Shown here piece by piece: positions 25,035 to 33,953 of a DNA stretch of 64,000 nt; within the stretch, counting starts at the first letter, position 1; each line of letters opens with the position of its first letter. A program made the position numbers and the translations under genes. Origin of the DNA: an uncultured Candidatus Melainabacteria bacterium (GTDB lineage Bacteria; Cyanobacteriota; Vampirovibrionia; Gastranaerophilales; Gastranaerophilaceae); assembly GCA_934728585.1 (NCBI GenBank), contig CAKVDZ010000011.1, forward strand, positions 1 through 64,000, given 5' to 3'. The notes beneath the pieces were generated by a model. It searched no databases. It saw only the letters and a program-made list of their open reading frames with translations, and was not told the DNA's origin.

Positions 25035-25643
25035 CTAAATTGATAACATGAATCCGCCAGCTTCAGCGTTTTTCAAGTTTTCACCGTCGATTTTTGCTCT
25101 CAAATTTTTAATATATTTGTAAACATAATCTCTTGGTAAGCTTAACAAAGTTGCTAAATCTTTAGCATATACAATTTGGTTTTTATTTTTTAAGAAGTAA
25201 TCAAAAACCATTTGTTCTCTGTCTGTTAAAGCTTTTTTGAAAACGATTTGAACTTCTTCTTTAACAGAAGTTGGTTTAATGTTTTCAATGATAGGTTTAG
25301 CTTTTGAAACTTCTTTTTTAACTTCTTTTGCAACTGCAGGTTTAGCTTCAACCTTTGCTACTGGTTTAGCTTGAACAGCTTGAGCGTGTGCGTTTGAAAC
25401 GATTTGACGTTCTTTTTCAATAGCGTGTTCTGCAATTGATGTAATTTTTTCAGCTTTTGAAACTGTTGAACTTGAAATAGATGATGTGTAAGGTTTTCCT
25501 TTTAATACGATATCTACAAGGTCGTTAGTTTGTTTAGATTCTTCTATTTGTTTTCCTAATCTTGCTGCAAATTCTTCTAGTGTAATCTTTTCCAATGAAC
25601 TTCTCCATTGTTTGATTTCTTCTTTAGTCAAATATTCTGACAT
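25035..25643 (-). CDS. Winged-helix DNA-binding protein with Ala/Lys/Pro linker
   Basis: A 202-aa protein. Residues 1-45 are helical, 80-135 are an Ala, Lys, Val and Pro-rich linker and 137-202 look like an OmpR/PhoB-type winged helix (LTDREQMVFDYFL, then VYAKDLATLLSLPRDYVYKYIKNLRAKI and a GGFML wing). There is no receiver domain. Similar stand-alone winged-helix proteins are common in Melainabacteria. The strong ribosome site AAGGAGATAT precedes the start. It lies first in a two-gene unit with the DUF262-like gene, and may regulate it. Confidence 0.65.
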   Translation of the reverse strand: MSEYLTKEEIKQWRSSLEKITLEEFAARLGKQIEESKQTNDLVDIVLKGKPYTSSISSSTVSKAEKITSIAEHAIEKERQIVSNAHAQAVQAKPVAKVEAKPAVAKEVKKEVSKAKPIIENIKPTSVKEEVQIVFKKALTDREQMVFDYFLKNKNQIVYAKDLATLLSLPRDYVYKYIKNLRAKIDGENLKNAEAGGFMLSI

Positions 25644-25835
25644 TTAAACATATCTCCTTGGTTAGTGTTTTTGTGATAATTGTTTCTTATCCCTCTATAT
25701 TATTAACTTATCATGAAAAAAAGCTCTCGACGCAAAATATTTCATAACGTAAATTTTTATTTGCATTAGTTTACAAATACTTGAAAAATGTTAAATTATA
25801 TCATGTCCGACTTAACACTTTTACTTTTTGTAAAT

Positions 25836-25856
25836 ACATGTATATAATATACATGT
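25836..25856. promoter_or_regulatory. 21-bp perfect palindrome over the -10 box of a histidine kinase gene
   Basis: ACATGTATA-TAA-TATACATGT (25836-25856) contains TATAAT (25843-25848). TTTACT lies 17 bp upstream of it. The ATG is at 25858, so the message would be almost leaderless. A dimeric repressor bound here would block the promoter. Confidence 0.6.
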
Positions 25857-25857
25857 C

Positions 25858-27525
25858 ATGGAAAAATTCGCTTTTTTTAATAAATTTAAAGACGCTGTAA
25901 TTATTGTAAATCAACAAAAAGAGGTTGTTTTTACTAATAATACTTTTAATCGAATTTTTGATGATTATAGCGATTTTAGAAGATTTTCGCATAAATTTAG
26001 CTGTGATTTTATTCCGCTAGATGTTGAAGATGTTTCTGCATTTTTGCCGATTAATCAAATTCTTACGACTAATCAAGATTTTAGCGCTTTGGTTAGTTAT
26101 CAAAAATCTTCTGGCAATTTAATGTACTTTGATTTGTCCTCTTATAGACGCGGAAAATATATTATCATCGTTCTGTCTGATGTTAGTGCTGAGTTTGAAT
26201 TGGAGCGTATTTCGCATGAGAAAGAAACTCTAGAAAAAAATTGTAAAAATGCGTTGATTGAAGTTGAACAATTAAGAAAATCTTCAAGGACAAATCAGGC
26301 GCAAGCTGTAAAAATGACGCTTATCAATAAGATTTCTAACATCATCAGAGAATCTATCGACTCAAATAAAATCTTAAATTCTGCGCTTAAAGAATTAGCT
26401 ACAATGTTTGGGGCATATAGAGCTTATTACGCGACAAACGATAAAGAAAAAGAACTTTTTGTTATAGAGCAGGTTTACGGCAAGAATAAAAAAGAGTTTT
26501 TAGGTAAAAATATTACGTTTGGGGATAAAGTTTTTAAAGAATTGTCAGCAAAAAAAACAGTGTCTTCAATGAGTTTGAAAGAATTTAATGAAGCCGAACT
26601 TTTTGATATTCCGATGATGCGTGTAATTTTGCCGATTTATCATCTTAACGATTTGCTTGGTATAATTGTTTTTGTAAGCTATCAAAAACGTGATATGACA
26701 GAAGAAATTGATGTTTTAGAAAGTGTTTCTGCTCAATTAGGTAACGCTGTTGCTCAAGCAAAACTTTACGAAGATAATGTTAGAACGGTTGCTCAACTCA
26801 AAACAACGCTAAACGAGTTGAAAGAAACTCAATTACAACTTATAAATTCTGAAAAAATGGCATCTCTTGGTCAATTGGTTGCTGGTATTGCGCATGAAAT
26901 TAATACTCCATTTGCGTCGATAAAATCAAATAATTCAATTATGACAAAACTTATTCAAAAACTAGAAAACGAAGATTTGAAAGAGATGTTTACAGAAATT
27001 AACTCTATAGATTGTGAGGCGGTTCAAAGAATTAATCACCTTGTAACCTCTTTGAAAAAATTTGTCCGTCTTGATGAAGCAGAACTTCAAGAGGCAGACA
27101 TTAATAAAGAACTTGATTTGACGCTTGCTTTAATCCATCACGAAACAAAAAATAAAGTTGATGTAATCAAAAATTACTCTCAACTTCCGATGATAAAATG
27201 CTATCCAAATATGTTAAATCAAGTGTTTATGAATATCTTGGTTAATGCTTGTCATTCAATTGAAAAACATGGCACAATTGAGATTACGACTAGCGTTGAA
27301 AATGGCAAATTAAAAGTGAGCATAAAGGATTCAGGCAAGGGGATAAAAAAAGAACATCTTGATAAAATTTTTACAGCAGGATTTACTACAAAATCGGCTG
27401 GAGTGGGTACAGGTTTAGGTTTGGCGATTTCTCAAAAAATTATTGACAAACATCATGGCGAAATACATGTGAATAGTGAATTTGGGCATGGTTCAGAGTT
27501 TACAATTTTAATACCAATTGCTTAA
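25858..27525 (+). CDS. PAS/GAF sensor histidine kinase
   Basis: A 555-aa soluble kinase without membrane segments. Order: PAS-like domain (1-110), coiled coil (about 118-155), GAF domain (about 165-300), dimerisation helix with the phosphorylated His346 in GIAHEINTPF, then HATPase with N box NILVNACHSI, G1 box DSGKGI and G2 box GVGTGLGLAI, all intact. It therefore senses a cytoplasmic signal such as a small ligand or redox state. No response regulator is adjacent. The start lies right behind the -10 box and has no ribosome site. Confidence 0.9.
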   Translation: MEKFAFFNKFKDAVIIVNQQKEVVFTNNTFNRIFDDYSDFRRFSHKFSCDFIPLDVEDVSAFLPINQILTTNQDFSALVSYQKSSGNLMYFDLSSYRRGKYIIIVLSDVSAEFELERISHEKETLEKNCKNALIEVEQLRKSSRTNQAQAVKMTLINKISNIIRESIDSNKILNSALKELATMFGAYRAYYATNDKEKELFVIEQVYGKNKKEFLGKNITFGDKVFKELSAKKTVSSMSLKEFNEAELFDIPMMRVILPIYHLNDLLGIIVFVSYQKRDMTEEIDVLESVSAQLGNAVAQAKLYEDNVRTVAQLKTTLNELKETQLQLINSEKMASLGQLVAGIAHEINTPFASIKSNNSIMTKLIQKLENEDLKEMFTEINSIDCEAVQRINHLVTSLKKFVRLDEAELQEADINKELDLTLALIHHETKNKVDVIKNYSQLPMIKCYPNMLNQVFMNILVNACHSIEKHGTIEITTSVENGKLKVSIKDSGKGIKKEHLDKIFTAGFTTKSAGVGTGLGLAISQKIIDKHHGEIHVNSEFGHGSEFTILIPIA

Positions 27526-27836
27526 TATTTTGTAACAAATATATCTTAAAAACATTAAATATGCATAAAATTAATTAAACAATTACTACAAATGTATGAA
27601 AAATTGTTTCAAACACAAGACAAAATTCAAAAAAAATGTTATGATGAATTGCATAAAGTGTCAGGTTTACCCTTAAAGATATGTGTAGTCTGAAACGCAG
27701 TCACAGCATGCCTGATACATGAATTGAATTTTATTAACAATGCTTAACAATTCGTCAGAAAAAGGCAATTTTTTTTCAAAAGAAAACTTTATTATAACAT
27801 CGGTACAGAATAATTATACGTCGGAGGCAAATTTTA
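27526..27836 (+). other. 311-bp leader region of the HEAT-repeat gene, possibly structured
   Basis: No open frame or known RNA was recognised. An 8-bp helix GTGTCAGG (27659-27666) / CCTGATAC (27711-27718) encloses about 45 nt with a small CTG-AAACG-CAG hairpin, and GAATTG / CAATTC (27721-27753) forms another. It is unusually long for a leader here, so a regulatory RNA is possible but no class fits. Confidence 0.3.
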
Positions 27837-28694
27837 ATGACTATTAGTGTAAATAGCAAAAAGAAACAAGTTAAAAAATCATTTGAAGAATTAATCGTAG
27901 ATTTGCAAACTAGTAATTCAGAAAAAGTTAGATATAACGCAGCTCGTATCCTTGGTGAAATGGGCGAATCGAAAGCAGTAGAACCTTTAATCGACGTATT
28001 GAAAAATGATAAAAATGGTTCAGTTCGTTTATATGCAGCTCGTGCATTGGGTGAATTGGGTGACGCTAAAGCTACAACTCACTTGATTGCATCTTTACGT
28101 GAAGATAGAAACGTTGATGTTAGAGTTCGTGCAGCTCGTGCATTAGGCAGATTGGGTGGCGAAATCGTTGTTGAACCTCTTGTAGAAGCTTTGAATGATG
28201 AAAACCCTCAAGTTTGTATTACAGCAACTGAAGCTTTGATTGAAATTGGTGACGTTGCAACAGATGCATTGATTGCTTCTTTAGACCACGAAAAAGTTAA
28301 TGTTCGTTGTGATGCAACTCGTGCATTAGGTGAAATTGGTAATAAAAAAGCCGTTGATAAATTGATTAACATGTTGTTTGATGAATGGGTTAACGTAAGA
28401 ATTTACGCAGTAACTTCATTAGGCAAATTAAATGATACAAAAGCAGTTCCAGCATTAATTGATGTTATGAAAAAACAAGATGAAAACGAATTGGTTAGAG
28501 CTGGCGCAGCTGCAGCTTTAGGTGTGCTTCGTGACCAAAGAGCATTACTTCCATTAAGAGAATTGATTATGGAAGCTGATGAATTAGGTGAATTAGAAGA
28601 TACAGCTTTGAAATCATTCAAAAAAATTATGTCAGCTAACTGGCAACAAATTCCAGGTGCTCAATTACAAAAGAAACCTGTAGCAACATTTTAA
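27837..28694 (+). CDS. HEAT-repeat (PBS-lyase-like) scaffold protein
   Basis: A 285-aa protein made of about eight 31-residue HEAT-like repeats with the pattern VR..AARALGELG..A...LI..L.D. Repeats of this type occur in phycobilin lyases and many scaffold proteins. Without photosynthesis genes a lyase role is unlikely; a protein-binding scaffold is the safe call. The start has the ribosome site TCGGAGG. Biased codon use suggests strong expression. There is a long upstream leader and a terminator just downstream, so it is a single-gene unit. Confidence 0.85.
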   Translation: MTISVNSKKKQVKKSFEELIVDLQTSNSEKVRYNAARILGEMGESKAVEPLIDVLKNDKNGSVRLYAARALGELGDAKATTHLIASLREDRNVDVRVRAARALGRLGGEIVVEPLVEALNDENPQVCITATEALIEIGDVATDALIASLDHEKVNVRCDATRALGEIGNKKAVDKLINMLFDEWVNVRIYAVTSLGKLNDTKAVPALIDVMKKQDENELVRAGAAAALGVLRDQRALLPLRELIMEADELGELEDTALKSFKKIMSANWQQIPGAQLQKKPVATF

Positions 28695-28715
28695 TTGAAA
28701 TAATTGTGAGAAAGA

Positions 28716-28750
28716 AAAAGAGTTTAGGCGAAAGTCTAAACTCTTTTATT
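28716..28750 (+). terminator. Intrinsic terminator
   Basis: A 12-bp stem (AAAAGAGTTTAG / CTAAACTCTTTT) with 8-nt loop, flanked by A-rich and T-rich tracts. It may serve the convergent gene too. Confidence 0.85.
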
Positions 28751-28766
28751 ATGTGTGTTATGTGTA

Positions 28767-29234
28767 TTAATCTAAAATCCTTACGCTTGCTCCACTTTGA
28801 AAACTGCTGTTGTCGTAATAGTAATTTCCATTTGAATCAGTCCAGCCTTTTTGATATCCGTAAGGTTGACTATCCCAATCGTCGTTATAACTAGATGAAA
28901 ATGTAGGTGTTACACCTGTTATTTGTCCACCGTTAATATTGCCTAGACCCCCAAGGAAGTTGCCCAGATTGGTTTTAATTCTTCTTCTGGTATTGTTGTT
29001 ATAATAATATGGATTATTGTAGTTATATGAATTATATTTTTGATTTAAATATCTTTTTTCCGCTCTTGTCAATGTTCTTGGTGGTGGCGGAGGTGGTAGA
29101 TTTCGGTTGTACATATTTGGGTGATAGTAATACATTTGTGTATTTGGTGAAATTGTTTTGAAACTTCGTGTTTGAGCAAAACTTGATGGGGCTAAAAATA
29201 GTATTAATAATGTAAGAACAAGAAATTTTTTCAT
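28767..29234 (-). CDS. Secreted Asn/Tyr/Pro-rich protein, 155 aa
   Basis: ATG 29234 follows AAAAGGAG and starts a classical signal peptide (MKKFLVLTLLILFLAPSSFA, cut before QTR). The mature part has a run of six prolines near residue 48, a short basic helix (LTRAEKRYLNQKY) and then low-complexity Asn, Tyr and Gly. No family is recognised. It could be an envelope or surface-layer accessory protein. It is transcribed alone. Confidence 0.7.
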   Translation of the reverse strand: MKKFLVLTLLILFLAPSSFAQTRSFKTISPNTQMYYYHPNMYNRNLPPPPPPRTLTRAEKRYLNQKYNSYNYNNPYYYNNNTRRRIKTNLGNFLGGLGNINGGQITGVTPTFSSSYNDDWDSQPYGYQKGWTDSNGNYYYDNSSFQSGASVRILD

Positions 29235-29319
29235 AATCAACTCCTTTTATAAGAGTATTTTAGTAATAAAAATAAATTTACACATTACACGGGTGATTAG
29301 TTTATGGTAAACTATATTT

Positions 29320-30570
29320 ATGAGTATTAAACCAGAATTATTAATGCCAGCAGGCAACTTAGAAAAACTAGAATATGCAGTAAGATACGGTGCTGACGCT
29401 GTTTACTTAGGTGTTGTTGATTTTAGCTTACGTGCGATGCGTAAGGGCGAATTGATAACTATGGAGAATTTAAAACAGGCGGTAGATTTGGCTCGTAGCT
29501 TGGGTGCAAAGGCATATTTGACACTTAATATTTTCGCTTTCAACAATGATATTAAATTGTTGGAAAGTGTTATGGATAGAATAAAAGATTCTAATCCTGA
29601 TGCGATTATTTTGAGTGATATGGGTGTATTTAGAGTGGTTAGAAAATATATGCCTGATATGCCTATTCATGTTAGCACTCAAACTAATACACTTAACTAT
29701 GAGGCTGTGAAATTCTGGCAAGATTTGGGTGCAACTCGTTCAATTTTGGCGAGAGAATTACCTATAAGAGATGTTGCGGAAATAAAAAAACAAGTTCCAG
29801 ATATGGAGTTAGAAGTTTTTGTTCACGGTTCACAATGTGTTTCTTTCTCTGGAAGATGTTTGTTAAGTGATTATATGACAAACGGAGAAAGACAAGCAAA
29901 CCATGGAAATTGCGCTCAACCTTGTCGTTGGAGTTATAAATTATTGGAAGAAACTCGCCCAGGGCAATACTACGAAATTGAACAAAACGAACGTGGTACA
30001 CATATTTTAAGCCCAAAAGATTTGTGTTTGGTTGAATATATTCCGCAATTGATTGACGCTGGCGTGGATTCTTTAAAAATTGAGGGTAGAACAAAGAGCT
30101 TGTACTATGTTTCAGCGGTTACAAAGGCTTATAGAAGTGCTATTGATGAAGTTATGGCAGGCAAAACTGATGACTTGCATAAATATTTCTTAGAACTTAA
30201 AAAGGTTGGAAATAGAGGCTATACGCAAGGTTTTTACTTAGGAAATAATAATTCTGAAAGCTACAGCTATGATATTTCAAAAGGATTGGCTGGAGCAGAT
30301 TTCTTGTGTGAATTTTGGGATAAAAAAGATGATTTTTATTTAGTGAAAACAAAAAATAAATTCTTAAAAGGTCAAGAAATTGAAATTATCACCCCTGATG
30401 AGCAATATTTTACAAAGGCAGAAGAAATAATTAGCACAAAAACAAATGAACAGTTGGAAGTTGCAAATACTAACGACGAATTGCTTATTAAATTTGAGCG
30501 TGCGCCGAAAAATTATAAATTTGCGTTAGCAAGAACAAAGGAGATTAAAAACGATGATACTACGTCCTAA
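29320..30570 (+). CDS. U32 family protein (tRNA hydroxylation, TrhP/YegQ-like)
   Basis: A 416-aa protein with the U32 signature: LLMPAGNLEKLEYAVRYGADAVYLG at the start, EVFVHGSQCVSFSGRCLLSDY near 165-185 and NHGNCAQPCRW near 196-206. The cysteines of these motifs bind an Fe-S cluster. E. coli TrhP helps form 5-hydroxyuridine at tRNA position 34; the older annotation is peptidase/collagenase. It overlaps the YqeG gene by 17 bp, a tight coupling. A second, longer U32 gene is at 60544-62295. Confidence 0.88.
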   Translation: MSIKPELLMPAGNLEKLEYAVRYGADAVYLGVVDFSLRAMRKGELITMENLKQAVDLARSLGAKAYLTLNIFAFNNDIKLLESVMDRIKDSNPDAIILSDMGVFRVVRKYMPDMPIHVSTQTNTLNYEAVKFWQDLGATRSILARELPIRDVAEIKKQVPDMELEVFVHGSQCVSFSGRCLLSDYMTNGERQANHGNCAQPCRWSYKLLEETRPGQYYEIEQNERGTHILSPKDLCLVEYIPQLIDAGVDSLKIEGRTKSLYYVSAVTKAYRSAIDEVMAGKTDDLHKYFLELKKVGNRGYTQGFYLGNNNSESYSYDISKGLAGADFLCEFWDKKDDFYLVKTKNKFLKGQEIEIITPDEQYFTKAEEIISTKTNEQLEVANTNDELLIKFERAPKNYKFALARTKEIKNDDTTS

Positions 30571-31033
30571 TAAAAATTTGAAAAACATTTACGAGATTAC
30601 TCCAGAAATGTTGAAAGAAATGGGAATTCACGCAATGTTGATGGATTTGGATAGTACAACAATGAAATCAAAATCGGCTGAATTTACTCAAAAAACGCTT
30701 GATTGGTTTAAGCAATTTGAAAAAGATTTTTATATGGCGATAGTTACAAACAATCATAATCAAGAGTATATTGAAAAAATTACTCCTCACTGCCCTTGCA
30801 AATTGTATTGGGGCGCAAGAAAACCATTCCCAAAAGTGGTTAAAAAAATTATAAAAGGTTTATTTATGCAATCTGAACACGTTGTTGTTATTGGTGATAG
30901 ACCTTTGACAGATATTTTGGTAGGCAAATTAACAGGTACACAAACAATTTTGGTTGGTTCAATTAACGAAAACGAAAACTTGCCAACAAAATTTGTAAGA
31001 TTTTTAGAACGCCTTACAATTTGTCCATTCTAG
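30554..31033 (+). CDS. YqeG-family HAD phosphatase
   Basis: A 159-aa HAD subclass IIIA protein. Motif I is LMDLDSTTM (Asp near residues 31 and 33; most relatives have DLDNTL), motif II VTNNHN, and motif IV GDRPLTDI. YqeG proteins dephosphorylate phosphatidylglycerophosphate-like or other small phosphates; in cyanobacteria the relative makes phosphatidylglycerol, though this is not certain here. The gene begins inside the end of the U32 gene. Confidence 0.85.
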   Translation: MILRPNKNLKNIYEITPEMLKEMGIHAMLMDLDSTTMKSKSAEFTQKTLDWFKQFEKDFYMAIVTNNHNQEYIEKITPHCPCKLYWGARKPFPKVVKKIIKGLFMQSEHVVVIGDRPLTDILVGKLTGTQTILVGSINENENLPTKFVRFLERLTICPF

Positions 31034-31325
31034 TTTTATAAATTTTTAGGGTAGTACTTATCACTCACAACTCCTCTAATTCAAACAGTTTACACTCAAT
31101 GTATTAGAAAAAATCCTCCTCATTTTTGTGGAGGATTTTTTGAAATACAGATTTGGTATGGGTTTGAACCCTCTCTTGATCCTTTGGTCTACATCAGTTT
31201 ATAGACCTAAAACCCCTCTTTTTTTAATCTTTTTGTCGATGTAACCTCCTCCAAAAAGATGTAGTATGAACAGTGTAGAAAAGAAAAAAAGAATTAGGGA
31301 CATAAAAAAGAATTTGGGGGAACAA
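31034..31325 (+). other. Intergenic region with terminator and leader hairpins
   Basis: The first half holds a strong terminator (31108-31141). The second half, the response-regulator leader, has the hairpins GGTCTA / TAGACC (about 31187-31208) and TCTTTTTG / CCAAAAAGA (about 31228-31259). No small gene was found. Confidence 0.5.
31108..31141 (+). terminator. Intrinsic terminator after yqeG
   Basis: A 12-bp stem (AAAAAATCCTCC / GGAGGATTTTTT) with a 10-nt loop; the stem itself ends in T6. Confidence 0.9.
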
Positions 31326-32054
31326 ATGAGACAATTCAAAAAACAAGCTAGAGTAATGTTAATTGATGACAATTACGATCACTTAGCAGGTGTTAAAGAA
31401 CTTCTAAGCATGGAAAGTTCATTTGATATTGTTGCTGCATCAACAAGCGCTAATGTAGGTATTAATTTAATCAAAAAACATAAACCAGATGTTGTTTTGA
31501 TGGATATGAATATGCCTGAAATGGACGGCTTACAAGCTATTCAAGAAATCGAAAAATTGAATTTAGATGTTCGCGTATTGGCATTAAGTGCTTACGACGA
31601 TGCAGATTTGATTTTCAGAGCTATGAAATTAGGCGCTAAAGGATATGTGTTAAAAACTATGGCTTCTGCTCAATTGATTTACGCAATTGACGAAGTTGCA
31701 AATGGCAAAGTTTACATGCCTCCAATGTTAACTGCTCGTTTCTTTGATTATTTCCAAAAATCATTCAAAGAAGAAGCAATCGCTCAACAAAAAGCTCAAG
31801 AATCAAATTACTTATCAGATTTGACTCAAAGAGAAGAAGAAGTTTTAGACTTGTTAACTCAAGGTGTTACTTATAAAGGTGTTGCTCAACAATTGTTTAT
31901 CTCTGAAACAACTGTTAAAACTCACGTAAACAACATTTTCCAAAAACTTCAAGTAAATGATAGAACTCAAGCTGTTTTATATGCAATTAACCACGGCTTT
32001 ACAAGCAAACGTCAAGCTAGAATGGCTAACCCTGCAGTAACAGCAACTGTATAA
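31326..32054 (+). CDS. NarL/FixJ-type response regulator
   Basis: A receiver domain (residues about 10-130) with acidic pocket LIDDN, phospho-acceptor Asp60 in LMDMNMPEMDG and the conserved Lys in GYVLKTM is followed by a LuxR-type helix-turn-helix (LTQREEEVLDLL..TVKTHVNNIFQKL). ATG 31326 is preferred because GGGGG lies five bases before it; an in-frame ATG at 31266 without a ribosome site would add 20 residues. It is followed by a histidine kinase gene and the flagellar genes, so the pair may control flagellar assembly. Confidence 0.9.
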   Translation: MRQFKKQARVMLIDDNYDHLAGVKELLSMESSFDIVAASTSANVGINLIKKHKPDVVLMDMNMPEMDGLQAIQEIEKLNLDVRVLALSAYDDADLIFRAMKLGAKGYVLKTMASAQLIYAIDEVANGKVYMPPMLTARFFDYFQKSFKEEAIAQQKAQESNYLSDLTQREEEVLDLLTQGVTYKGVAQQLFISETTVKTHVNNIFQKLQVNDRTQAVLYAINHGFTSKRQARMANPAVTATV

Positions 32055-32156
32055 CAGATAGACTCCTTTCAAAATTATTATGAGAATGTCGTGTTGTGCA
32101 AGCCATAAGCGTAACACGACGTCCCATTATAAAAAACAAAATCATGTGTGTGAAAA

Positions 32157-33398
32157 ATGGTAAAATATATCAAAGGTAAAAACAGATTAAAAGATTTAAT
32201 TTATATTCAAGAAAACAAACCTTGTAGCGATAAAGCTATTAATGGTGTAATTCGTTCTATGGTTGAACCTTTGTTCGAAAACCCCGAAGAAAAAGGTGTT
32301 GTTTTATATCGTTTCAAAGATTACACAAAATTTGCTGGCATGTTGAAAAGACTTGATTATACTGGTGTTGATGTATACAATTTTTCAGATGGTTCAGATT
32401 TATTAAAAGAAGATATTTGGGATTCAACAGAATTCTTCTATGTTCTTACTGGTAGATATGGTGCAAGTTTTATTTTTGACTTTGAAACAGAAGACATAGA
32501 AAACTTTGCAGGTTATTACTTATTATATAACTCTGTAAATTTGAGAGAATCTTTTGAAATTATTGAACATAATTGTAAACAAGATATTTCAGCTTACAAG
32601 GAGCAATACAAACCTGATAGACGTGATAATATGTTAATGAATTCATCAATCAGAAAAGTAGTTGATTTGATGAATGAAACTTCACAAGAAGCTATGCTTG
32701 TTGATATGGAAAAAGATGCATTAACAAAAAGTGATGACTTGGCAAAACGTCTTGAATTTATGAACTCAAAATCAAGATATGTAGTTCACGAAATCAGAAA
32801 CCAACTTTCTATTTGCGAACTTTATGCAAATATAATTGAAAAACACTGCGAACGTAATGACAATGCCGATTGTACAAATGCAATTGGTTGTATTAAAACA
32901 GCAGTAAAAATTGCAAGTAGTGCATTGATGGACTTAAAATCTCTTGATAACAAGGATTTGCAAGTTTACAGCATTAAAGAAATGATTGAAAAGGCTGTAG
33001 CATTAGCAAAAGTTTACGCAAATGGTAAACAAATTGAGTTTGAAACTGAATTTGATGACAAAAATAGTTCAGTTTTTGCAGACGAAGCAAAATTTTTAGC
33101 AGCGTTAGTAAATATTATCAAAAATGCAATTGAAGCAATTGAAAAAGTCGGTAAGATTTCAGTAAAAACAAGCATAAAAGATGATTTTATTTCAATAATT
33201 ATTGAAAACAACGGTGCAAAAATTCCTGAAGAAGTTCAAAACAAAATTTTTTCAGACGGGTTTACAACAAAATCTTCAGGTAACGGAATTGGCTTGTATG
33301 TTTGCCAACAAACATTAGAAGAACAATTCGCAAGATTAGAATTACTAAAATCAGATGATAATTCGACAGAATTTGAAATCTTGGTAAGTATGGTATAG
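32157..33398 (+). CDS. Histidine kinase with unusual G1 box
   Basis: A 413-aa cytoplasmic kinase-like protein. The N-terminal 170 residues are not recognised. The H box VVHEIRNQL puts the phosphorylated His at 211, and the ATPase domain has the N box IIKNAIEAI and G2 box SSGNGIGLYV. The G1 box reads NNGAKI (351-356) where DNGPGI is usual, losing the Asp that reads adenine. It may bind ATP poorly or depend on a partner. It lies 102 bp after the response regulator and 11 bp before flgB, likely one transcription unit. Confidence 0.82.
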   Translation: MVKYIKGKNRLKDLIYIQENKPCSDKAINGVIRSMVEPLFENPEEKGVVLYRFKDYTKFAGMLKRLDYTGVDVYNFSDGSDLLKEDIWDSTEFFYVLTGRYGASFIFDFETEDIENFAGYYLLYNSVNLRESFEIIEHNCKQDISAYKEQYKPDRRDNMLMNSSIRKVVDLMNETSQEAMLVDMEKDALTKSDDLAKRLEFMNSKSRYVVHEIRNQLSICELYANIIEKHCERNDNADCTNAIGCIKTAVKIASSALMDLKSLDNKDLQVYSIKEMIEKAVALAKVYANGKQIEFETEFDDKNSSVFADEAKFLAALVNIIKNAIEAIEKVGKISVKTSIKDDFISIIIENNGAKIPEEVQNKIFSDGFTTKSSGNGIGLYVCQQTLEEQFARLELLKSDDNSTEFEILVSMV

Positions 33399-33409
33399 GA
33401 GGTTAAAAC

Positions 33410-33916
33410 GTGGATATTTTATCTTCAAGAGCTTCAAATATAACACATTTGGCGATGGACGGTTTGTTAGAACGTCAAAGAGCAATCGGTGCGAATATCG
33501 CAAACGTTGAAACCCCTGGGTATCAAAGAAAAGAAGTCGCTTTTGAATCTCAACTTTCAGAAATCATTGAAACGGAGGATTTAAAAGATTATATAAAAGG
33601 TCAAAATAGTATTAAGCCTGTAAAAACAAAATCAGCAACTTACGACGATTTTATGCGTTTACAAGATGCTCAACAGGCAAGAAGACCGCTTACAATCCAA
33701 GAAAAGCAATTCTTAATTACAAATTCATACGGAAAATATGACCCTCAAGTTATGGACGATGTATTTTCAGAAGGAACTTTAGACGGAAATAACGTAGAAC
33801 TTGAAAAAGAAATGATGGATTTAAGTAAAAACGGTATGAAATATGTAACTTTATCAGGTTTAGAAAAGAAATATTTTTCTGGAATAAGTGAAGTTATCAG
33901 AGGCGGTGGCCAATAA
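33410..33916 (+). CDS. flgB: Flagellar basal-body rod protein FlgB
   Basis: A 168-aa proximal rod protein. The family motif IGANIANVETPGYQRKEVAFESQL lies near residues 23-46, with the usual asparagine-rich rod signature. It starts with GTG behind a perfect AGGAGG. It is somewhat longer than typical FlgB (110-140), with extra sequence in the middle. It begins 11 bp after the kinase gene. Confidence 0.92.
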   Translation: MDILSSRASNITHLAMDGLLERQRAIGANIANVETPGYQRKEVAFESQLSEIIETEDLKDYIKGQNSIKPVKTKSATYDDFMRLQDAQQARRPLTIQEKQFLITNSYGKYDPQVMDDVFSEGTLDGNNVELEKEMMDLSKNGMKYVTLSGLEKKYFSGISEVIRGGGQ

Positions 33917-33953
33917 GCACAAAACTAAAATTTAACAGACTGGGTGGGAAAAA

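Noticed and set aside
27640..27753. c-di-GMP or other known riboswitch in the HEAT leader
   Set aside because: None of the conserved bases of the GEMM classes is present.
28767..29234. Collagen-like or adhesin protein
   Set aside because: The Pro and Asn/Tyr runs are low-complexity only; no Gly-X-Y repeats or adhesin motif.
31141..31230. tRNA-like sequence (GGGTTTGAACCC and nearby hairpins)
   Set aside because: No acceptor stem, anticodon arm or correct T-arm can be formed on either strand.
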